A stretch of DNA of 64,000 bases from Microbacterium azadirachtae (GCF_000956545.1 NZ_JYIT01000069.1:1-64000); one strand, 5' to 3'; positions 8,416 to 16,948 are shown, numbered from the stretch's first letter. Translations and numbers: made by a program. Notes: generated by a model not told the origin, from the sequence alone.

Positions 8416-9929
8416 TGTCCGCCGTGAAGCTCATGGACTACGACAAGGCGCTCGAGCTCTTCGAGCCCGTGCTCGGCTTCGAGGTGCACGTCGAGCTCAA
8501 CACCGAGACCAAGATGTTCTCGGACGCCCCGAACCCGGCGAACGAGCGCAACCACGACGCCGAGCCGAACACGCTCATCGCGCCGGTGGATCTGGGCCTC
8601 CCGGGATCCCTGCCGGTCGTGAACGAGACGGCCGTGCGCTCCTCGATCAGCCTGGGGCTCGCGCTCGGCTGCTCGATCGCGGAGTCGTGCCGGTTCGCGC
8701 GGAAGAACTACTTCTACCCGGACCTGGGCAAGAACTACCAGATCTCGCAGTACGACGAGCCGATCGCGTTCGAGGGCTCGGTCGAGGTCGAGCTCGAGGA
8801 CGGAACGCTCGTGACGATCCCCATCGAGCGCGCGCACATGGAGGAGGACGCGGGCAAGCTCACCCACCTCGGCGGCGCGACCGGCCGGATCCAGGGCGCG
8901 GAGTACTCGCTCGTCGACTACAACCGCGCCGGGGTGCCGCTCGTCGAGATCGTCACCAAGCCGATCTTCGGGGCCGAGCACCGCGCCCCCGAGATCGCGA
9001 AGGCGTACGTCGCGACGATCCGCGACATCGTGCGCGGACTGGGGATCTCCGAGGCGCGGCTCGAGCGCGGAAACCTGCGCTGCGACGCGAACGTCTCGCT
9101 CCGCCCCCGCGGCCAGGAGAAGCTCGGCACCCGCACCGAGACCAAGAACGTGAACTCGATGCGCTCCGTGGAGCGCGCGGTGCGCTACGAGATCCAGCGG
9201 CAGGCGGCGATCCTCGCCGACGGCGGCAGCATCACGCAGGAGACGCGGCACTGGCACGAGGACACCGGCACCACGTCACCGGGACGTCCGAAGTCGGATG
9301 CGGACGACTACCGGTACTTCCCGGAGCCCGACCTGCTTCCGGTCCAGCCGGCCCGCGAGCTGGTCGAGGCGCTGCGCGCGGAGCTGCCGGAGCAGCCGGT
9401 CGCGCGGCGGCGCCGCCTGAAGGCGGACTGGGGCTTCGGCGACATCGAGTTCCAGGGCGTCGTGAACGCCGGGCTGCTCGATGAGGTCGAGGCGACCATC
9501 GCCGCGGGAACCTCGCCGGATGCGGCGCGCAAGTGGTGGACCGGCGAGATCAGCCGCATCGCGAACGCGGCGGAGCGGGACGCGGCATCGCTGATCAGCC
9601 CGGAGAACGTGGCCGCGCTGCAGAAGCTCGTCGATGCCGGAACGCTGACCGACAAGCTGGCCCGCCAGGTGCTGGAGGGCGTCATCGCGGGCGAGGGCGC
9701 TCCGCAGGAGGTCGTGGACGCGCGCGGACTCGCCGTGGTCTCCGACGACGGCGCGCTCATCGCCGCGATCGACGAGGCTCTCGCCGCGCAGCCCGATGTG
9801 CTCGCCAAGATCCAGGACGGCAAGGTGCAGGCGGCCGGTGCCGTGATCGGCGCGGTGATGAAGGCGATGAAGGGTCAGGCGGACGCCGCCCGCGTGCGCG
9901 AGCTCATCCTCGAGCGCGCTGCGCAGTAG
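8415..9929 (+). CDS. gatB: Aspartyl/glutamyl-tRNA amidotransferase subunit B
   Basis: A 504-residue GatB. The catalytic cradle starts near [15 protein letters not shown] and continues with [20 protein letters not shown], which carries the kinase-like phosphorylation site for the tRNA-bound carboxylate. The C-terminal third is the helical/YqeY-like tRNA-binding tail ending [16 protein letters not shown]. The start ATG overlaps the gatA stop (TGATG). A strong hairpin follows 20 bp after the stop. A longer in-frame read-through 5' of this ATG is only the shadow of gatA. Confidence 0.97.
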   Translation: MSAVKLMDYDKALELFEPVLGFEVHVELNTETKMFSDAPNPANERNHDAEPNTLIAPVDLGLPGSLPVVNETAVRSSISLGLALGCSIAESCRFARKNYFYPDLGKNYQISQYDEPIAFEGSVEVELEDGTLVTIPIERAHMEEDAGKLTHLGGATGRIQGAEYSLVDYNRAGVPLVEIVTKPIFGAEHRAPEIAKAYVATIRDIVRGLGISEARLERGNLRCDANVSLRPRGQEKLGTRTETKNVNSMRSVERAVRYEIQRQAAILADGGSITQETRHWHEDTGTTSPGRPKSDADDYRYFPEPDLLPVQPARELVEALRAELPEQPVARRRRLKADWGFGDIEFQGVVNAGLLDEVEATIAAGTSPDAARKWWTGEISRIANAAERDAASLISPENVAALQKLVDAGTLTDKLARQVLEGVIAGEGAPQEVVDARGLAVVSDDGALIAAIDEALAAQPDVLAKIQDGKVQAAGAVIGAVMKAMKGQADAARVRELILERAAQ

Positions 9930-9949
9930 GTCCCCGAGATTCTCTGAGA

Positions 9950-9984
9950 GCCGAGGCCGCCGACGCGATGTCGGCGGCCTCGGC
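9950..9984 (+). terminator. Hairpin after gatB, immediately before dinB
   Basis: GCCGAGGCCGCCGAC (9950-9964) pairs perfectly with 9970-9984 around a GCGAT loop, giving a 15-bp stem with no following T-run. It most likely ends gatCAB transcription. It finishes only 12 bases before the dinB ATG, so it may also lie in the dinB leader. Confidence 0.75.
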
Positions 9985-9996
9985 GAGAATGGTGAC

Positions 9997-11250
9997 ATGG
10001 GAAGAGGCGACGGATCCGGGCGGATCGTCTCCGCTCCGGACGCCGACGACAGCGGCACCGGGATCCTGCACGTCGACATGGACGCGTTCTATGCCGCGGT
10101 CGAGGTCCTGCACGATCCGTCGCTGCGTGGGCTTCCCCTGATCATCGGGGCTCCGGACGGGCGTTCGGTGGTCTCCAGCGCCTCGTACGAGGCGCGACGC
10201 TACGGCGTGCGCTCGGCGATGCCCGTGTCGCAGGCGATCCGCCTGTGCCCGACCGCGAGGATCGTCCCGCCCGACTTCACGAAGTACCGCGACGCCTCGC
10301 AGAAGGTGATGACCATCTTCGAAGAGGTCACCCCGCTGGTCGAGCCGCTCTCCATCGACGAGGCGTTCCTCGACGTGCGCGGCGTGCGCCGTCTCTGGGG
10401 CAGTCCGGGGACCATCGGCGCGATGATCCGCCGCCGGGTGCACGAGGAGGTCGGCATCACATGCAGCGTGGGCGTCGCGGCGACGAAGCACGTGGCGAAG
10501 ATGGCGTCGACCATGGCCAAGCCCGACGGCCTGCTGGTGGTCGCGGAGGCCGACACCCTCGACTTCCTGGCCGCCAAACCGGTGCGCGCCATGTGGGGCG
10601 TCGGTCCGAAGACGGCCGAGACCCTCGAGTCGCGCGGCATCCGGCTGATCCGCGACATCCTCGCGACCCCGCCCTCCGCGCTCGAGCGCGCCGTCGGTCC
10701 CGCCCTCGCCCAGCGTCTGCGCGAGCTCGCCGCCGGACGCGACCCGCGCGGTGTCGAGACCAGCCGGGTGGAGAAGAGCGTCGGCCACGAGGAGACCTTC
10801 GACGTCGACGTCGTCGACCGCGAAGCCCTGCGCTCGGAGCTGCTGCGGCTCGCTGACCGCGTCGCCGCTCGCCTGCGGCGCGCCGGCTGGGAGGCGGGCA
10901 CGGTGGCGATCAAGGTCCGGTTCTCCGACTTCACCACGATCAGCCGTTCCCAGACGCTGCCCGAGGCGACGTCTGTGGGGCAGCGGATCGGCGAGGTCGC
11001 GCGCACGCTCTTCGACGCGATCGATCGTCGTGACCCGGTGCGGCTCGTCGGCGTGCGGGCCGAGCGCCTCTCGGACGCCGGAGGCGCGCTCGGGCTGTGG
11101 GACGACGATGCGGAGTGGCGACGGGTCGAGGATGCGCTCGACAGCGCCCAGGCGCGGTTCGGCACCGGCACCGTCACGCGCGCCAGGCACCTCGGTGCCC
11201 GCCCCGGACGCGGATCCGCCCCGCATCCGCGTGCGCACGGCCTGGACTGA
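9997..11250 (+). CDS. dinB: DNA polymerase IV (Y family)
   Basis: A 417-residue Y-family translesion polymerase. Metal-binding acidic residues are visible as HVDMDAFYA (Asp27) and LSIDEAFLD (Asp121-Glu122). The thumb helix-hairpin-helix reads WGVGPKTAETLESRGI, and the little-finger domain covers about residues 250-360. Near the C-terminus GALGLWDDD resembles a degenerate beta-clamp motif (Q-L-x-L-F/W) seen in actinobacterial DinB. The N-terminus carries a 20-residue variable extension before GILHVDMD. The ATG at 9997 has only a weak Shine-Dalgarno and lies right behind a strong hairpin. No SOS box was recognised by eye. Confidence 0.93.
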   Translation: MGRGDGSGRIVSAPDADDSGTGILHVDMDAFYAAVEVLHDPSLRGLPLIIGAPDGRSVVSSASYEARRYGVRSAMPVSQAIRLCPTARIVPPDFTKYRDASQKVMTIFEEVTPLVEPLSIDEAFLDVRGVRRLWGSPGTIGAMIRRRVHEEVGITCSVGVAATKHVAKMASTMAKPDGLLVVAEADTLDFLAAKPVRAMWGVGPKTAETLESRGIRLIRDILATPPSALERAVGPALAQRLRELAAGRDPRGVETSRVEKSVGHEETFDVDVVDREALRSELLRLADRVAARLRRAGWEAGTVAIKVRFSDFTTISRSQTLPEATSVGQRIGEVARTLFDAIDRRDPVRLVGVRAERLSDAGGALGLWDDDAEWRRVEDALDSAQARFGTGTVTRARHLGARPGRGSAPHPRAHGLD

Positions 11251-11309
11251 CGATCCGCTCGGCCGGAGGCCCGGTGGTCGCCGTCGTCAGGGTGGGCTAG
11301 CGTGGACCC

Positions 11310-11642
11310 ATGCCGCACATCGCACTCGAGCTTGGCAAGAACTCCGCGTCCTTCGGCGTCAAGAGCGCCTATGGCGAGACCCAGGAGGTGGACGGCGCGC
11401 AGTTCACCCCGGTGGCGCTCACCGTCTCCGGCTTCGGAGGGGGCGAAGGCGGTGCCGAGGGCGCCGGCGAGGGTGAAGGCGGCGGCGGGGGCGGGCTCGC
11501 GATCCCGCTCGGCGTGTACGTGCGGCGCGAAGAGGGCCTGCGGTTCGAGCCGAACCTCGTCTCGCTGATCGCGGTGGCCGTGCCTTTCGTCTGGGTCGCC
11601 GGTCGAGCGATCTCCCGCATCATCCGTGCCCTCAAGAAGTGA
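11310..11642 (+). CDS. Small glycine-rich membrane protein, unknown function
   Basis: A 110-residue protein in three parts: a polar beta-rich head (PHIALELGKNSASFGVKSAY), a low-complexity Gly/Glu linker at about residues 43-62, and a C-terminal region with one probable membrane segment (LVSLIAVAVPFVWVAGR) ending in a basic RIIRALKK tail. No family was recognised with confidence. The ATG follows a stretch with only weak Shine-Dalgarno likeness. The stop lies inside the start of the following kinase-like gene (17-base overlap), so the two are probably co-expressed. Confidence 0.65.
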   Translation: MPHIALELGKNSASFGVKSAYGETQEVDGAQFTPVALTVSGFGGGEGGAEGAGEGEGGGGGGLAIPLGVYVRREEGLRFEPNLVSLIAVAVPFVWVAGRAISRIIRALKK

Positions 11643-12207
11643 CGACCCGGTCGCGCGGGCGCTGACGCAGGCGGTCGCCCGGATCGCCGATGCCGTGCGC
11701 GCCGTGCAGGCGTCGAACCCGGTCGTGCTCATCGACGGACGCAGCGGTGCCGGCAAGTCGACGCTGGCGCGACTCGTGGCCGTGCAGTGGCCGCTGCGCA
11801 CCGAGCCGCAGCTGATCGCGCTGGACTCGATCTACCCCGGATGGGACGGACTGGACGCCGGCGTCGAGCGCGCCTACGACCAGATCCTGCACCCGCACGG
11901 TCGTGGGATCGTCGGCACGTGGCAGCGTTACGACTGGGAGGCGGGGGAGTACGCGGAGAGCCATGCCGTCGACCCCGCGCGCGGCGTGATCCTCGAGGGC
12001 TGCGGCGCGCTGACCCCGCGGACCGCACGGGTCGCCGACGTCCGCGTGTGGGTGGAGTCACCCGAGGGCAGTCGTAAGCGCCGTGCGCTGGACCGGGACG
12101 GCGACGTCTTCCGTCCGCACTGGGACCGCTGGGCGCTGCAGGAGACCGTGCACCAGCGCCGGGACGATCCGATCGGCCACGCGACGCTGGTGGTCTCGAT
12201 CCCGTAG
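11626..12207 (+). CDS. P-loop kinase-like ATP-binding protein (uridine-kinase superfamily)
   Basis: A 193-residue protein with a clear Walker A, IDGRSGAGKST, near residue 40. It is followed by LIALDSIYPGWDGLD, which looks like the acidic substrate/DxD strand of nucleoside-kinase folds, and VILEGCGALTP, a likely Walker-B-type strand. An Arg-rich lid region GSRKRRALDRDGD is also visible. The substrate is not evident; small actinobacterial nucleoside or phosphotransfer kinases have this layout. The start is an in-frame GTG at 11626 that overlaps the preceding gene. A later start would cut into the first helix only slightly. It converges with the DUF2017 gene, leaving just nine bases between stops. 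Confidence 0.75.
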   Translation: MPSRSDDPVARALTQAVARIADAVRAVQASNPVVLIDGRSGAGKSTLARLVAVQWPLRTEPQLIALDSIYPGWDGLDAGVERAYDQILHPHGRGIVGTWQRYDWEAGEYAESHAVDPARGVILEGCGALTPRTARVADVRVWVESPEGSRKRRALDRDGDVFRPHWDRWALQETVHQRRDDPIGHATLVVSIP

Positions 12208-12216
12208 CCGGGCTGC

Positions 12217-12711
12217 TCAGCCGTCGGACGCGTCGTCGAGCGCGTCCGCAGCCTCGACGAGCACGTCCAGGCGATAGCCCAGCCACTCGTAGACGCCGAG
12301 ACGCGGGTCCTCGGGATCCGGTGCGAGCTGGTTCTCGATGCCGAGCCGGGACGCGATGACGAGCCGCAGCGCGGCGAGCGTCCGCAACCAGGCATCGACA
12401 TCGGCGTCGCGGATGACGAGCTCCTCCGGCATCGGCGCGTGATCGTCCGAGGCCGCCTCGAGACCGTCGCGCACGACGCGCGCATCCGCGGCACGGCGGT
12501 CCAGCAGGTCGGCGCTGGTCGCCTCGGCGAACTCCGCGGACGCTTCGGGGTCCTGCGGGTAGACGGACGGCGTCAGGCGATCCAGCGCGGAGTCCTGGCC
12601 GATCTCGGTGTCGCGGAGCAGCTCGAGGAACTGGTCCACGAGCTCGGCGAGCTGCTGCGCCTCGATCGCCTGCATCGGCACGCGGATCCCGGATCCCGCC
12701 ATGTCGCTCAC
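12217..12711 (-). CDS. DUF2017 family protein
   Basis: A 164-residue acidic, helical protein rich in Asp, Glu, Ala and Leu, with blocks QQLAELVDQFLELLRD and LAALRLVIASRLGIE. It matches the actinobacterial DUF2017 family that is commonly encoded next to clpS. No catalytic motif is visible. Biochemical function is unknown, but constant linkage to clpS suggests a part in Clp-dependent proteolysis (inference). The GTG at 12709-12711 overlaps the clpS stop by four bases, so translation is coupled. The longer frame upstream runs antisense-free through clpS and is not credible. Confidence 0.82.
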   Translation of the reverse strand: MSDMAGSGIRVPMQAIEAQQLAELVDQFLELLRDTEIGQDSALDRLTPSVYPQDPEASAEFAEATSADLLDRRAADARVVRDGLEAASDDHAPMPEELVIRDADVDAWLRTLAALRLVIASRLGIENQLAPDPEDPRLGVYEWLGYRLDVLVEAADALDDASDG

Positions 12712-13004
12712 TCCCCGGCCCTGCGCACGGTCGCCCACAGTCCGTAGTCGTGCATCGCCTGGGCATGCACCTCCATGGTCTCGCGCGGGCCGGTGGCGAC
12801 GACGGCGTGCCCCTCGTTGTGCACCGCCAGCATGAGGCGCGTGGCGCGGTCCCTGGGGTATCCGAAGTAGGTGCGGAACACCCGCACCACGTAGCTCATC
12901 AGGTTGACCGGATCGTCCCACACCACCAGCTCCCAGGGCACGGCGGGAGCGGCCTGCAGATCGAGCCGCTCGCCGACCGCGGGCGTGCTCAGCGGCGAGC
13001 TCAT
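12708..13004 (-). CDS. clpS: ATP-dependent Clp protease adaptor ClpS
   Basis: A 98-residue ClpS adaptor. The recognition motif WDDPVNLMSYVV and the following helix TRLMLAVHNEGHAVV give the N-degron pocket. The C-terminal strand GPRETMEVHAQAMHDYGL is typical. ClpS delivers proteins with destabilising N-terminal residues to ClpAP or ClpCP. The ATG at 13002-13004 overlaps the stop of the upstream GNAT-zincin gene (ATGA). The stop overlaps the DUF2017 start (GTGA), so three genes form one coupled chain. Confidence 0.94.
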   Translation of the reverse strand: MSSPLSTPAVGERLDLQAAPAVPWELVVWDDPVNLMSYVVRVFRTYFGYPRDRATRLMLAVHNEGHAVVATGPRETMEVHAQAMHDYGLWATVRRAGE

Positions 13005-13861
13005 GCCCACCCCAGCTCGTGCAGCTGCTCGTCGTCGATGCCGTAGTAGTGCGCGATCTCGTGCACGAGGGTGGTGTGCACCTCGGTGCGGAGCTCGTCC
13101 TCGTCGGCGCACTGCGCGAGATGCGGCTCGCGGTACACGATGATCCGATCCGGCAGCTCGCCCATCCCGTAGTTGCCGCGCTCGGTGACCGCGAGGCCGT
13201 CGTACAGTCCGAGCAGATCGAGCGATCCGTCGTCGGGGCGATCCTCGACCACGAACACGAGGTTCTCCAGGCCGTCGACCATGTCGTCGGGAAGACGGTC
13301 GAGCTCATCCGCCACGAGTCCCTCGAACTGCTCCGGATCCATCGTCATGCCGCCGCGCACATCGATCGTCATGTGCACGCGTCGGCCCAGTTCGTCGAGA
13401 CCGAGACGGCGCTCGGTGTCGATCAGCCCGCGGTAGAAAGCGAGGTCGGGGGAGTCGCTCTCGATGAAGCCCAGGGAGGCGTAGAACGGCGCGTTCCAGG
13501 GGATGTCGGCGAAGGTGCGCAGCGTCACGGTGTCGTGGCCGCGCTCGGAGGCCTCGTCCAGGGCCGCTTCGACGAGCTCTCGTCCGTGTCCGCGACGTCC
13601 GTGGGCGGGCAGCACGGAGAGCTGCTCCAGGTGCGCGATGCCGTCGTGCTCGAGCACGTGCACGAAGCCGATCGCGGGGCCGCCCTCGTGCTCGGCGACC
13701 ACGAGGACGAAGCCGGGCTCGGCGGCCCGGTCGTGTCCGGAGGGGGCGTCCTGGCCGAGGGCGGAGCCGAAGCGCTCGGCGAACACGACGTCGGCCTCGT
13801 CCTCGATCCGGGCGAGCTCAGCGAGGTCGGCGTCGGTCGCGGTGCGCACGAAGGAGGCCAT
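13001..13861 (-). CDS. Fusion: GNAT N-acetyltransferase + minimal zincin metallopeptidase
   Basis: A 286-residue two-domain protein. Residues about 1-150 are a GNAT acetyltransferase: FVRTATDADLAELARIEDEA at the start, the acetyl-CoA pyrophosphate loop within LPAHGRRGHGREL (about 85-95), and the late strand NAPFYASLGF. Residues about 172-286 match the small DUF1025/minimal zincin family, with HEIAHYYGIDDEQLHELGW at the C-terminus (HEIAH at 267-271 plus the third ligand region). The zincin is normally a stand-alone protein of about 115 residues. No good Shine-Dalgarno precedes the internal ATG pair at residues 172 and 174, so a true fusion is favoured. The stop overlaps the clpS start by four bases. 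Substrates are unknown. Confidence 0.85.
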   Translation of the reverse strand: MASFVRTATDADLAELARIEDEADVVFAERFGSALGQDAPSGHDRAAEPGFVLVVAEHEGGPAIGFVHVLEHDGIAHLEQLSVLPAHGRRGHGRELVEAALDEASERGHDTVTLRTFADIPWNAPFYASLGFIESDSPDLAFYRGLIDTERRLGLDELGRRVHMTIDVRGGMTMDPEQFEGLVADELDRLPDDMVDGLENLVFVVEDRPDDGSLDLLGLYDGLAVTERGNYGMGELPDRIIVYREPHLAQCADEDELRTEVHTTLVHEIAHYYGIDDEQLHELGWA

Positions 13862-14001
13862 GTCTCGATGCTAGCCGCCGGAGCCCGGTCGCCGGCGCGA
13901 TCAGGAGAGCGCCCGGGCGCCGCGCGCGTGCGCACTTGGTCCTGAGAAGGGCATCGGTCTTGGATCTTCTCGCAGGTCCGCACGCGCCCCACGCTGAGGG
14001 G

Positions 14002-14613
14002 ATGGACCTGAGCTTCCTGATGACGTCGATCGCGATCACCGCGACACCCGGGGCGGGGGCCCTGTTCACGATCGCCGCGGGGATCTCGCGCGGTGCCCGC
14101 GCCGGAATGCTCGCGGCGATCGGCTGCACGCTCGGCATCGTGCCGCACCTCGTCCTGGCGCTGACCGGCGTCGCGGTGGTCGTCTCGACCAATCGGGCGC
14201 TGTTCGAGGCACTTCGGTGGCTGGGCGTCGGCTACATGCTCTATCTGGCCTGGGCGATGTGGCGGGACGAGCGGGGCTTCGCCGCCGGGGAGGGATCCGA
14301 CCCGCCCCGCGCGACGCGGGTGATCCGCGAGGCAGTGCTCCTCAACCTGCTCAATCCCAAGCTCACGATCTTCTTCTTCGTCTTCCTGCCGATGTTCGTC
14401 GGGGGCTCCGCGCCTGCGGCCACGCTGCAGCTGGCCGGCCTGGGGGCGGCGTTCATGATGATCACGCTCGTCATCTTCGGCGTGTACGGGGTCGCTGCGG
14501 CGCGGCTCGGGCGTTTCGTCACGGCGCGTCCGAGGATCAATCGTCTTCTCGGTCGCGGGTTCGCTGTGACGTTCGTCGTGCTCGCGGCACTCCTCGCGAT
14601 CGCCCCGCATTGA
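14002..14613 (+). CDS. LysE/RhtB-family amino acid exporter
   Basis: A 203-residue membrane protein of the LysE/RhtB efflux family. About six hydrophobic segments are visible. The family signature sits near the N-terminus (SIAITATPGAGALFTIAAG), and NLLNPKLTIFFFVFLPMF lies in the middle. Such proteins export amino acids or close derivatives by proton antiport. The ATG at 14002 starts at the first membrane segment. The frame extends upstream but only with Pro/His-rich, non-membrane sequence. It converges on a MocR regulator, and the substrate is unknown. Confidence 0.88.
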   Translation: MDLSFLMTSIAITATPGAGALFTIAAGISRGARAGMLAAIGCTLGIVPHLVLALTGVAVVVSTNRALFEALRWLGVGYMLYLAWAMWRDERGFAAGEGSDPPRATRVIREAVLLNLLNPKLTIFFFVFLPMFVGGSAPAATLQLAGLGAAFMMITLVIFGVYGVAAARLGRFVTARPRINRLLGRGFAVTFVVLAALLAIAPH

Positions 14614-14637
14614 CGGGAATCGCCCGCACTGCGGCAA

Positions 14638-14651
14638 GGAGGCGCGCCTCC
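14638..14651. terminator. Short palindrome between convergent genes, possible bidirectional terminator
   Basis: GGAGGCGCGCCTCC is a perfect 14-bp palindrome that can fold as a 5-bp GC stem with a CGCG loop. It lies between the stops of the LysE gene (14613) and the MocR gene (14654). There is no T-run, so the assignment is tentative. Confidence 0.4.
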
Positions 14652-14653
14652 CA

Positions 14654-16030
14654 TCAGAGCAGGCGTCCGATCGTGGCGATGGCGGAAGCGAGACGCGCCT
14701 CCGAATGCGGACCGTAGCCGATCACGAGCCCCGGGGCGCCGGGGGTCGACCGGTAGGCCGACAGCGGCGTGATGTGGATCCCCGCGGCGGCGGCCCGTTC
14801 CGCGAGAGCCGCGTCGTCGACGCGATCGGGCAGCAGGACCAGCAGATGCAGGCCGGCGGCGATCCCTTCGATCCGTGCACGGGGCAGGTGCTCCCTGACG
14901 GCGGCGACCGCCGCGTCGCGACGCTCCCTGTGCCGCCGTCGGAGGCGCCGGATCTGGCGTTCCAGGGCACCCGAGCGGATGAGGTCGGCGAGGGCCAGCT
15001 GGGGCAGCGCTGGTGATCCGAGATCCGTGGCCCAGCGTCTGCGCACGAGGTCCGCGTGCCACGCTTCCGGGGCGACCAGCCATCCGATCCGCAGTGCCGG
15101 CGCGAGCACTTTGGAGAGGCTCGACACGTGCAGGATCCGATCCGGGGCCGCCGAGTGCAGAGCGGCGACCGGCGTCCGGTCGTAGCGGTACTCGGAGTCG
15201 TAGTCGTCCTCGACGATGATGCCGTCTCTCTGCTCCGCCCAGGCGACGAGGTCGCGGCGGCGCGCCGCCGCGAGCACCGCGCCGGTCGGGAACTGATGCG
15301 CCGGCGTCGTGAGCACGGCGCGGGCGTCCGTCGCGGCGAGCGCGGCGACGTCGATGCCCTCGCCGTCGACCGGCACCGGCTCCAGGCGGTCCAGCCAGTA
15401 GTCGAGGATCCGCCGGTTCCCGTCGGCGCCCGGATCCTCGATCGCGCACGTCGAGACGCCGTGTGCGCGCATCACCTGGGCGATGAGGCTGAGCGCGCCG
15501 GTGACGCCTGCGGTGACGATGATGCGCTCGGGGGCGACGGAGACTCCTCGGCTGCGGGCGAGCCATCCGGACAGCTGCTTCCGCAGTTCCGGCGCCCCCT
15601 GCGGGTCGGCGTATCCGAGTTCGCGGGAGGTCGCGGTCGCGAGCACGCGCCGCTCGGCCTGCAGCCAAGCCGAGCGGGGGAAGGCGCTCAGGTCGGGAAC
15701 GCCTTCGGAGAGATGCAGCACCAGGGTGGGGTCGGGCGTGTCGCTCGCCCTTGGAGAGGGGACCGGCCGCGTCACGACCTCGGCGATCCTCGTGCCGGCG
15801 CCCCGGTTCGTGACGAGCAGGCCCTCCTCGGTGAGCCGGCGGTACGCCTCGACCACCACGCCGCGGGAGAAGGCCAGCTCTTCGGCGAGTTCGCGGCTCG
15901 GAGGCACACGCGTCCCTGCGCCGAGCGTGCCGTCGGAGATCGCCGTGCGCAGCTGCGCGGTGAGCCAGGCCGTCCGGCCGCGCGCCGGCGCGGTCGAGGG
16001 CTGGAGGCGGAGGAAATCGGAGCCGGTCAT
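14654..16030 (-). CDS. MocR/PdxR-type regulator (GntR HTH + aminotransferase-like domain)
   Basis: A 458-residue MocR subfamily protein. The N-terminal GntR winged helix is at about residues 15-80 (GTRVPPSRELAEELAFSRG then AYRRLTEEGLLVTNRGAG). It is joined by a linker to a class I aminotransferase-fold domain. The PLP lysine is in SSLSKVLAPALRIGW, and the PLP-contacting region reads EDDYDSEYRYD. MocR proteins use PLP or an amino compound as ligand to control vitamin B6, GABA or transport genes. It is convergent with a LysE exporter rather than divergent from a target, so its regulon is not clear from position. It lies downstream of tRNA-His, separated from it by a strong hairpin. Confidence 0.9.
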   Translation of the reverse strand: MTGSDFLRLQPSTAPARGRTAWLTAQLRTAISDGTLGAGTRVPPSRELAEELAFSRGVVVEAYRRLTEEGLLVTNRGAGTRIAEVVTRPVPSPRASDTPDPTLVLHLSEGVPDLSAFPRSAWLQAERRVLATATSRELGYADPQGAPELRKQLSGWLARSRGVSVAPERIIVTAGVTGALSLIAQVMRAHGVSTCAIEDPGADGNRRILDYWLDRLEPVPVDGEGIDVAALAATDARAVLTTPAHQFPTGAVLAAARRRDLVAWAEQRDGIIVEDDYDSEYRYDRTPVAALHSAAPDRILHVSSLSKVLAPALRIGWLVAPEAWHADLVRRRWATDLGSPALPQLALADLIRSGALERQIRRLRRRHRERRDAAVAAVREHLPRARIEGIAAGLHLLVLLPDRVDDAALAERAAAAGIHITPLSAYRSTPGAPGLVIGYGPHSEARLASAIATIGRLL

Positions 16031-16057
16031 CTGCCACGGATCCTATCCGCAGACGAC

Positions 16058-16093
16058 GAAGAGGCCCGGATCCATGGGGATCCGGGCCTCTTC
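16058..16093 (-). terminator. Strong terminator hairpin after tRNA-His
   Basis: GAAGAGGCCCGGATCC (16058-16073) and its exact complement (16078-16093) form a perfect 16-bp stem with an ATGG tetraloop. It begins six bases beyond the 3' end of the minus-strand tRNA-His gene and lies upstream of the MocR gene. No T-run follows. Confidence 0.85.
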
Positions 16094-16098
16094 CTCTG

Positions 16099-16172
16099 GG
16101 TGGCTAACGGGGCTTGAACCCGCGACCCCCGCGACCACAACGCGGTGCTCTACCAACTGAGCTATAGCCACC
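16099..16172 (-). tRNA. tRNA-His (GTG)
   Basis: On the minus strand a complete cloverleaf is readable: acceptor GTGGCTA with TAGCCAC, D arm AGCTCAGTTGGTAGAGC, anticodon stem CCGCG with CGCGG around loop TTGTGGT (anticodon GTG), and T arm CGGGTTCAAGCCCCG. An extra G at position -1 faces C73, as histidine tRNAs require. The terminal CCA is not encoded. Confidence 0.95.
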
Positions 16173-16207
16173 ATGTGCCTGCCGGAGCGGGCAACCTGAC
16201 CAGTGTA

Positions 16208-16834
16208 TTACAGGTTCGGAGCGAACTCTGACACGACGGCGTCCGAGGCGCTCTGCGCCTCCTCGCTGGACGGGCCGGGCTGGTCCACGAACACCGCGCG
16301 ACGGTAGTACTCGAGCTCGCGGATCGACTCGAGGATGTCGGCGAGAGCGCGGTGTCCGCCGTCCTTCGTCGGGGCGTGGAAGAACACCCGCGGGTACCAC
16401 CGGCGGGAGAGCTCCTTGATGCTGGAGACGTCGACGTTCCGGTAGTGCAGGTACTGGTCCACGTCGGGCATGTACTTCGCGAGGAACATCCGATCGGTGC
16501 CGATCGTGTTGCCCGCGAGCGGCGCCTTGCGCTCCTGCGGCACGAACCGCTGGATGTACGCCAGAGTCTGGGCCTGCGCCTCGGCGAGGGTGACCCCCTG
16601 GGGGATCTCCTCGTAGAGCCCCGAGGTGCGATGCATGTTCGTGACGAACTCGCCCATCTGGTCCAGAGCCGCGTCACTGGCGCGGATGACCACCTGGAAC
16701 CCCGGATCGACCAGGCGAAGCTCGAAGTCGGTGATCACGACGGCGATCTCGACGAGCTCGTCGATCGCGAGATCGAGCCCCGTCATCTCGCAGTCGATCC
16801 AGACCAGCCGATCGTTCTCGGACGAAGAAACCAT
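16208..16834 (-). CDS. orn: Oligoribonuclease
   Basis: A 208-residue DEDDh exonuclease. Exo I is VWIDCEMTGLD with metal-binding Asp and Glu. Exo II lies in LAGNTIGTDRMFLAKYMP, and Exo III carries the general-base His and Asp in GGHRALADILESI. Orn degrades the last 2-5 nt oligoribonucleotides and linear pGpG left by other RNases. Length is slightly above the E. coli enzyme because of a C-terminal Ser/Ala/Glu-rich tail. The gene lies between tRNA-Arg and tRNA-His on the same strand, an arrangement common in Actinobacteria. Confidence 0.96.
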   Translation of the reverse strand: MVSSSENDRLVWIDCEMTGLDLAIDELVEIAVVITDFELRLVDPGFQVVIRASDAALDQMGEFVTNMHRTSGLYEEIPQGVTLAEAQAQTLAYIQRFVPQERKAPLAGNTIGTDRMFLAKYMPDVDQYLHYRNVDVSSIKELSRRWYPRVFFHAPTKDGGHRALADILESIRELEYYRRAVFVDQPGPSSEEAQSASDAVVSEFAPNL

Positions 16835-16873
16835 GCCGCCATCCTACTGACGTCGGCAATGGCTCCCTCGGCG

Positions 16874-16948
16874 TGGTCCCCCAGGCACGATTCGAACGTG
16901 CGACCGGCGACTTAGAAGGTCGATGCTCTTCCGCTGAGCTACTGGGGG
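16874..16948 (-). tRNA. tRNA-Arg (TCT)
   Basis: The minus strand shows acceptor CCCCCAG with CTGGGGG, D arm AGCTCAGCGGAAGAGC, loop CTTCTAA with anticodon TCT, and T arm CGCACGTTCGAATCGTGC. The discriminator is A, and CCA is encoded (16874-16876). Its 5' ten bases overlap the end of the upstream HNH gene. Confidence 0.95.
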
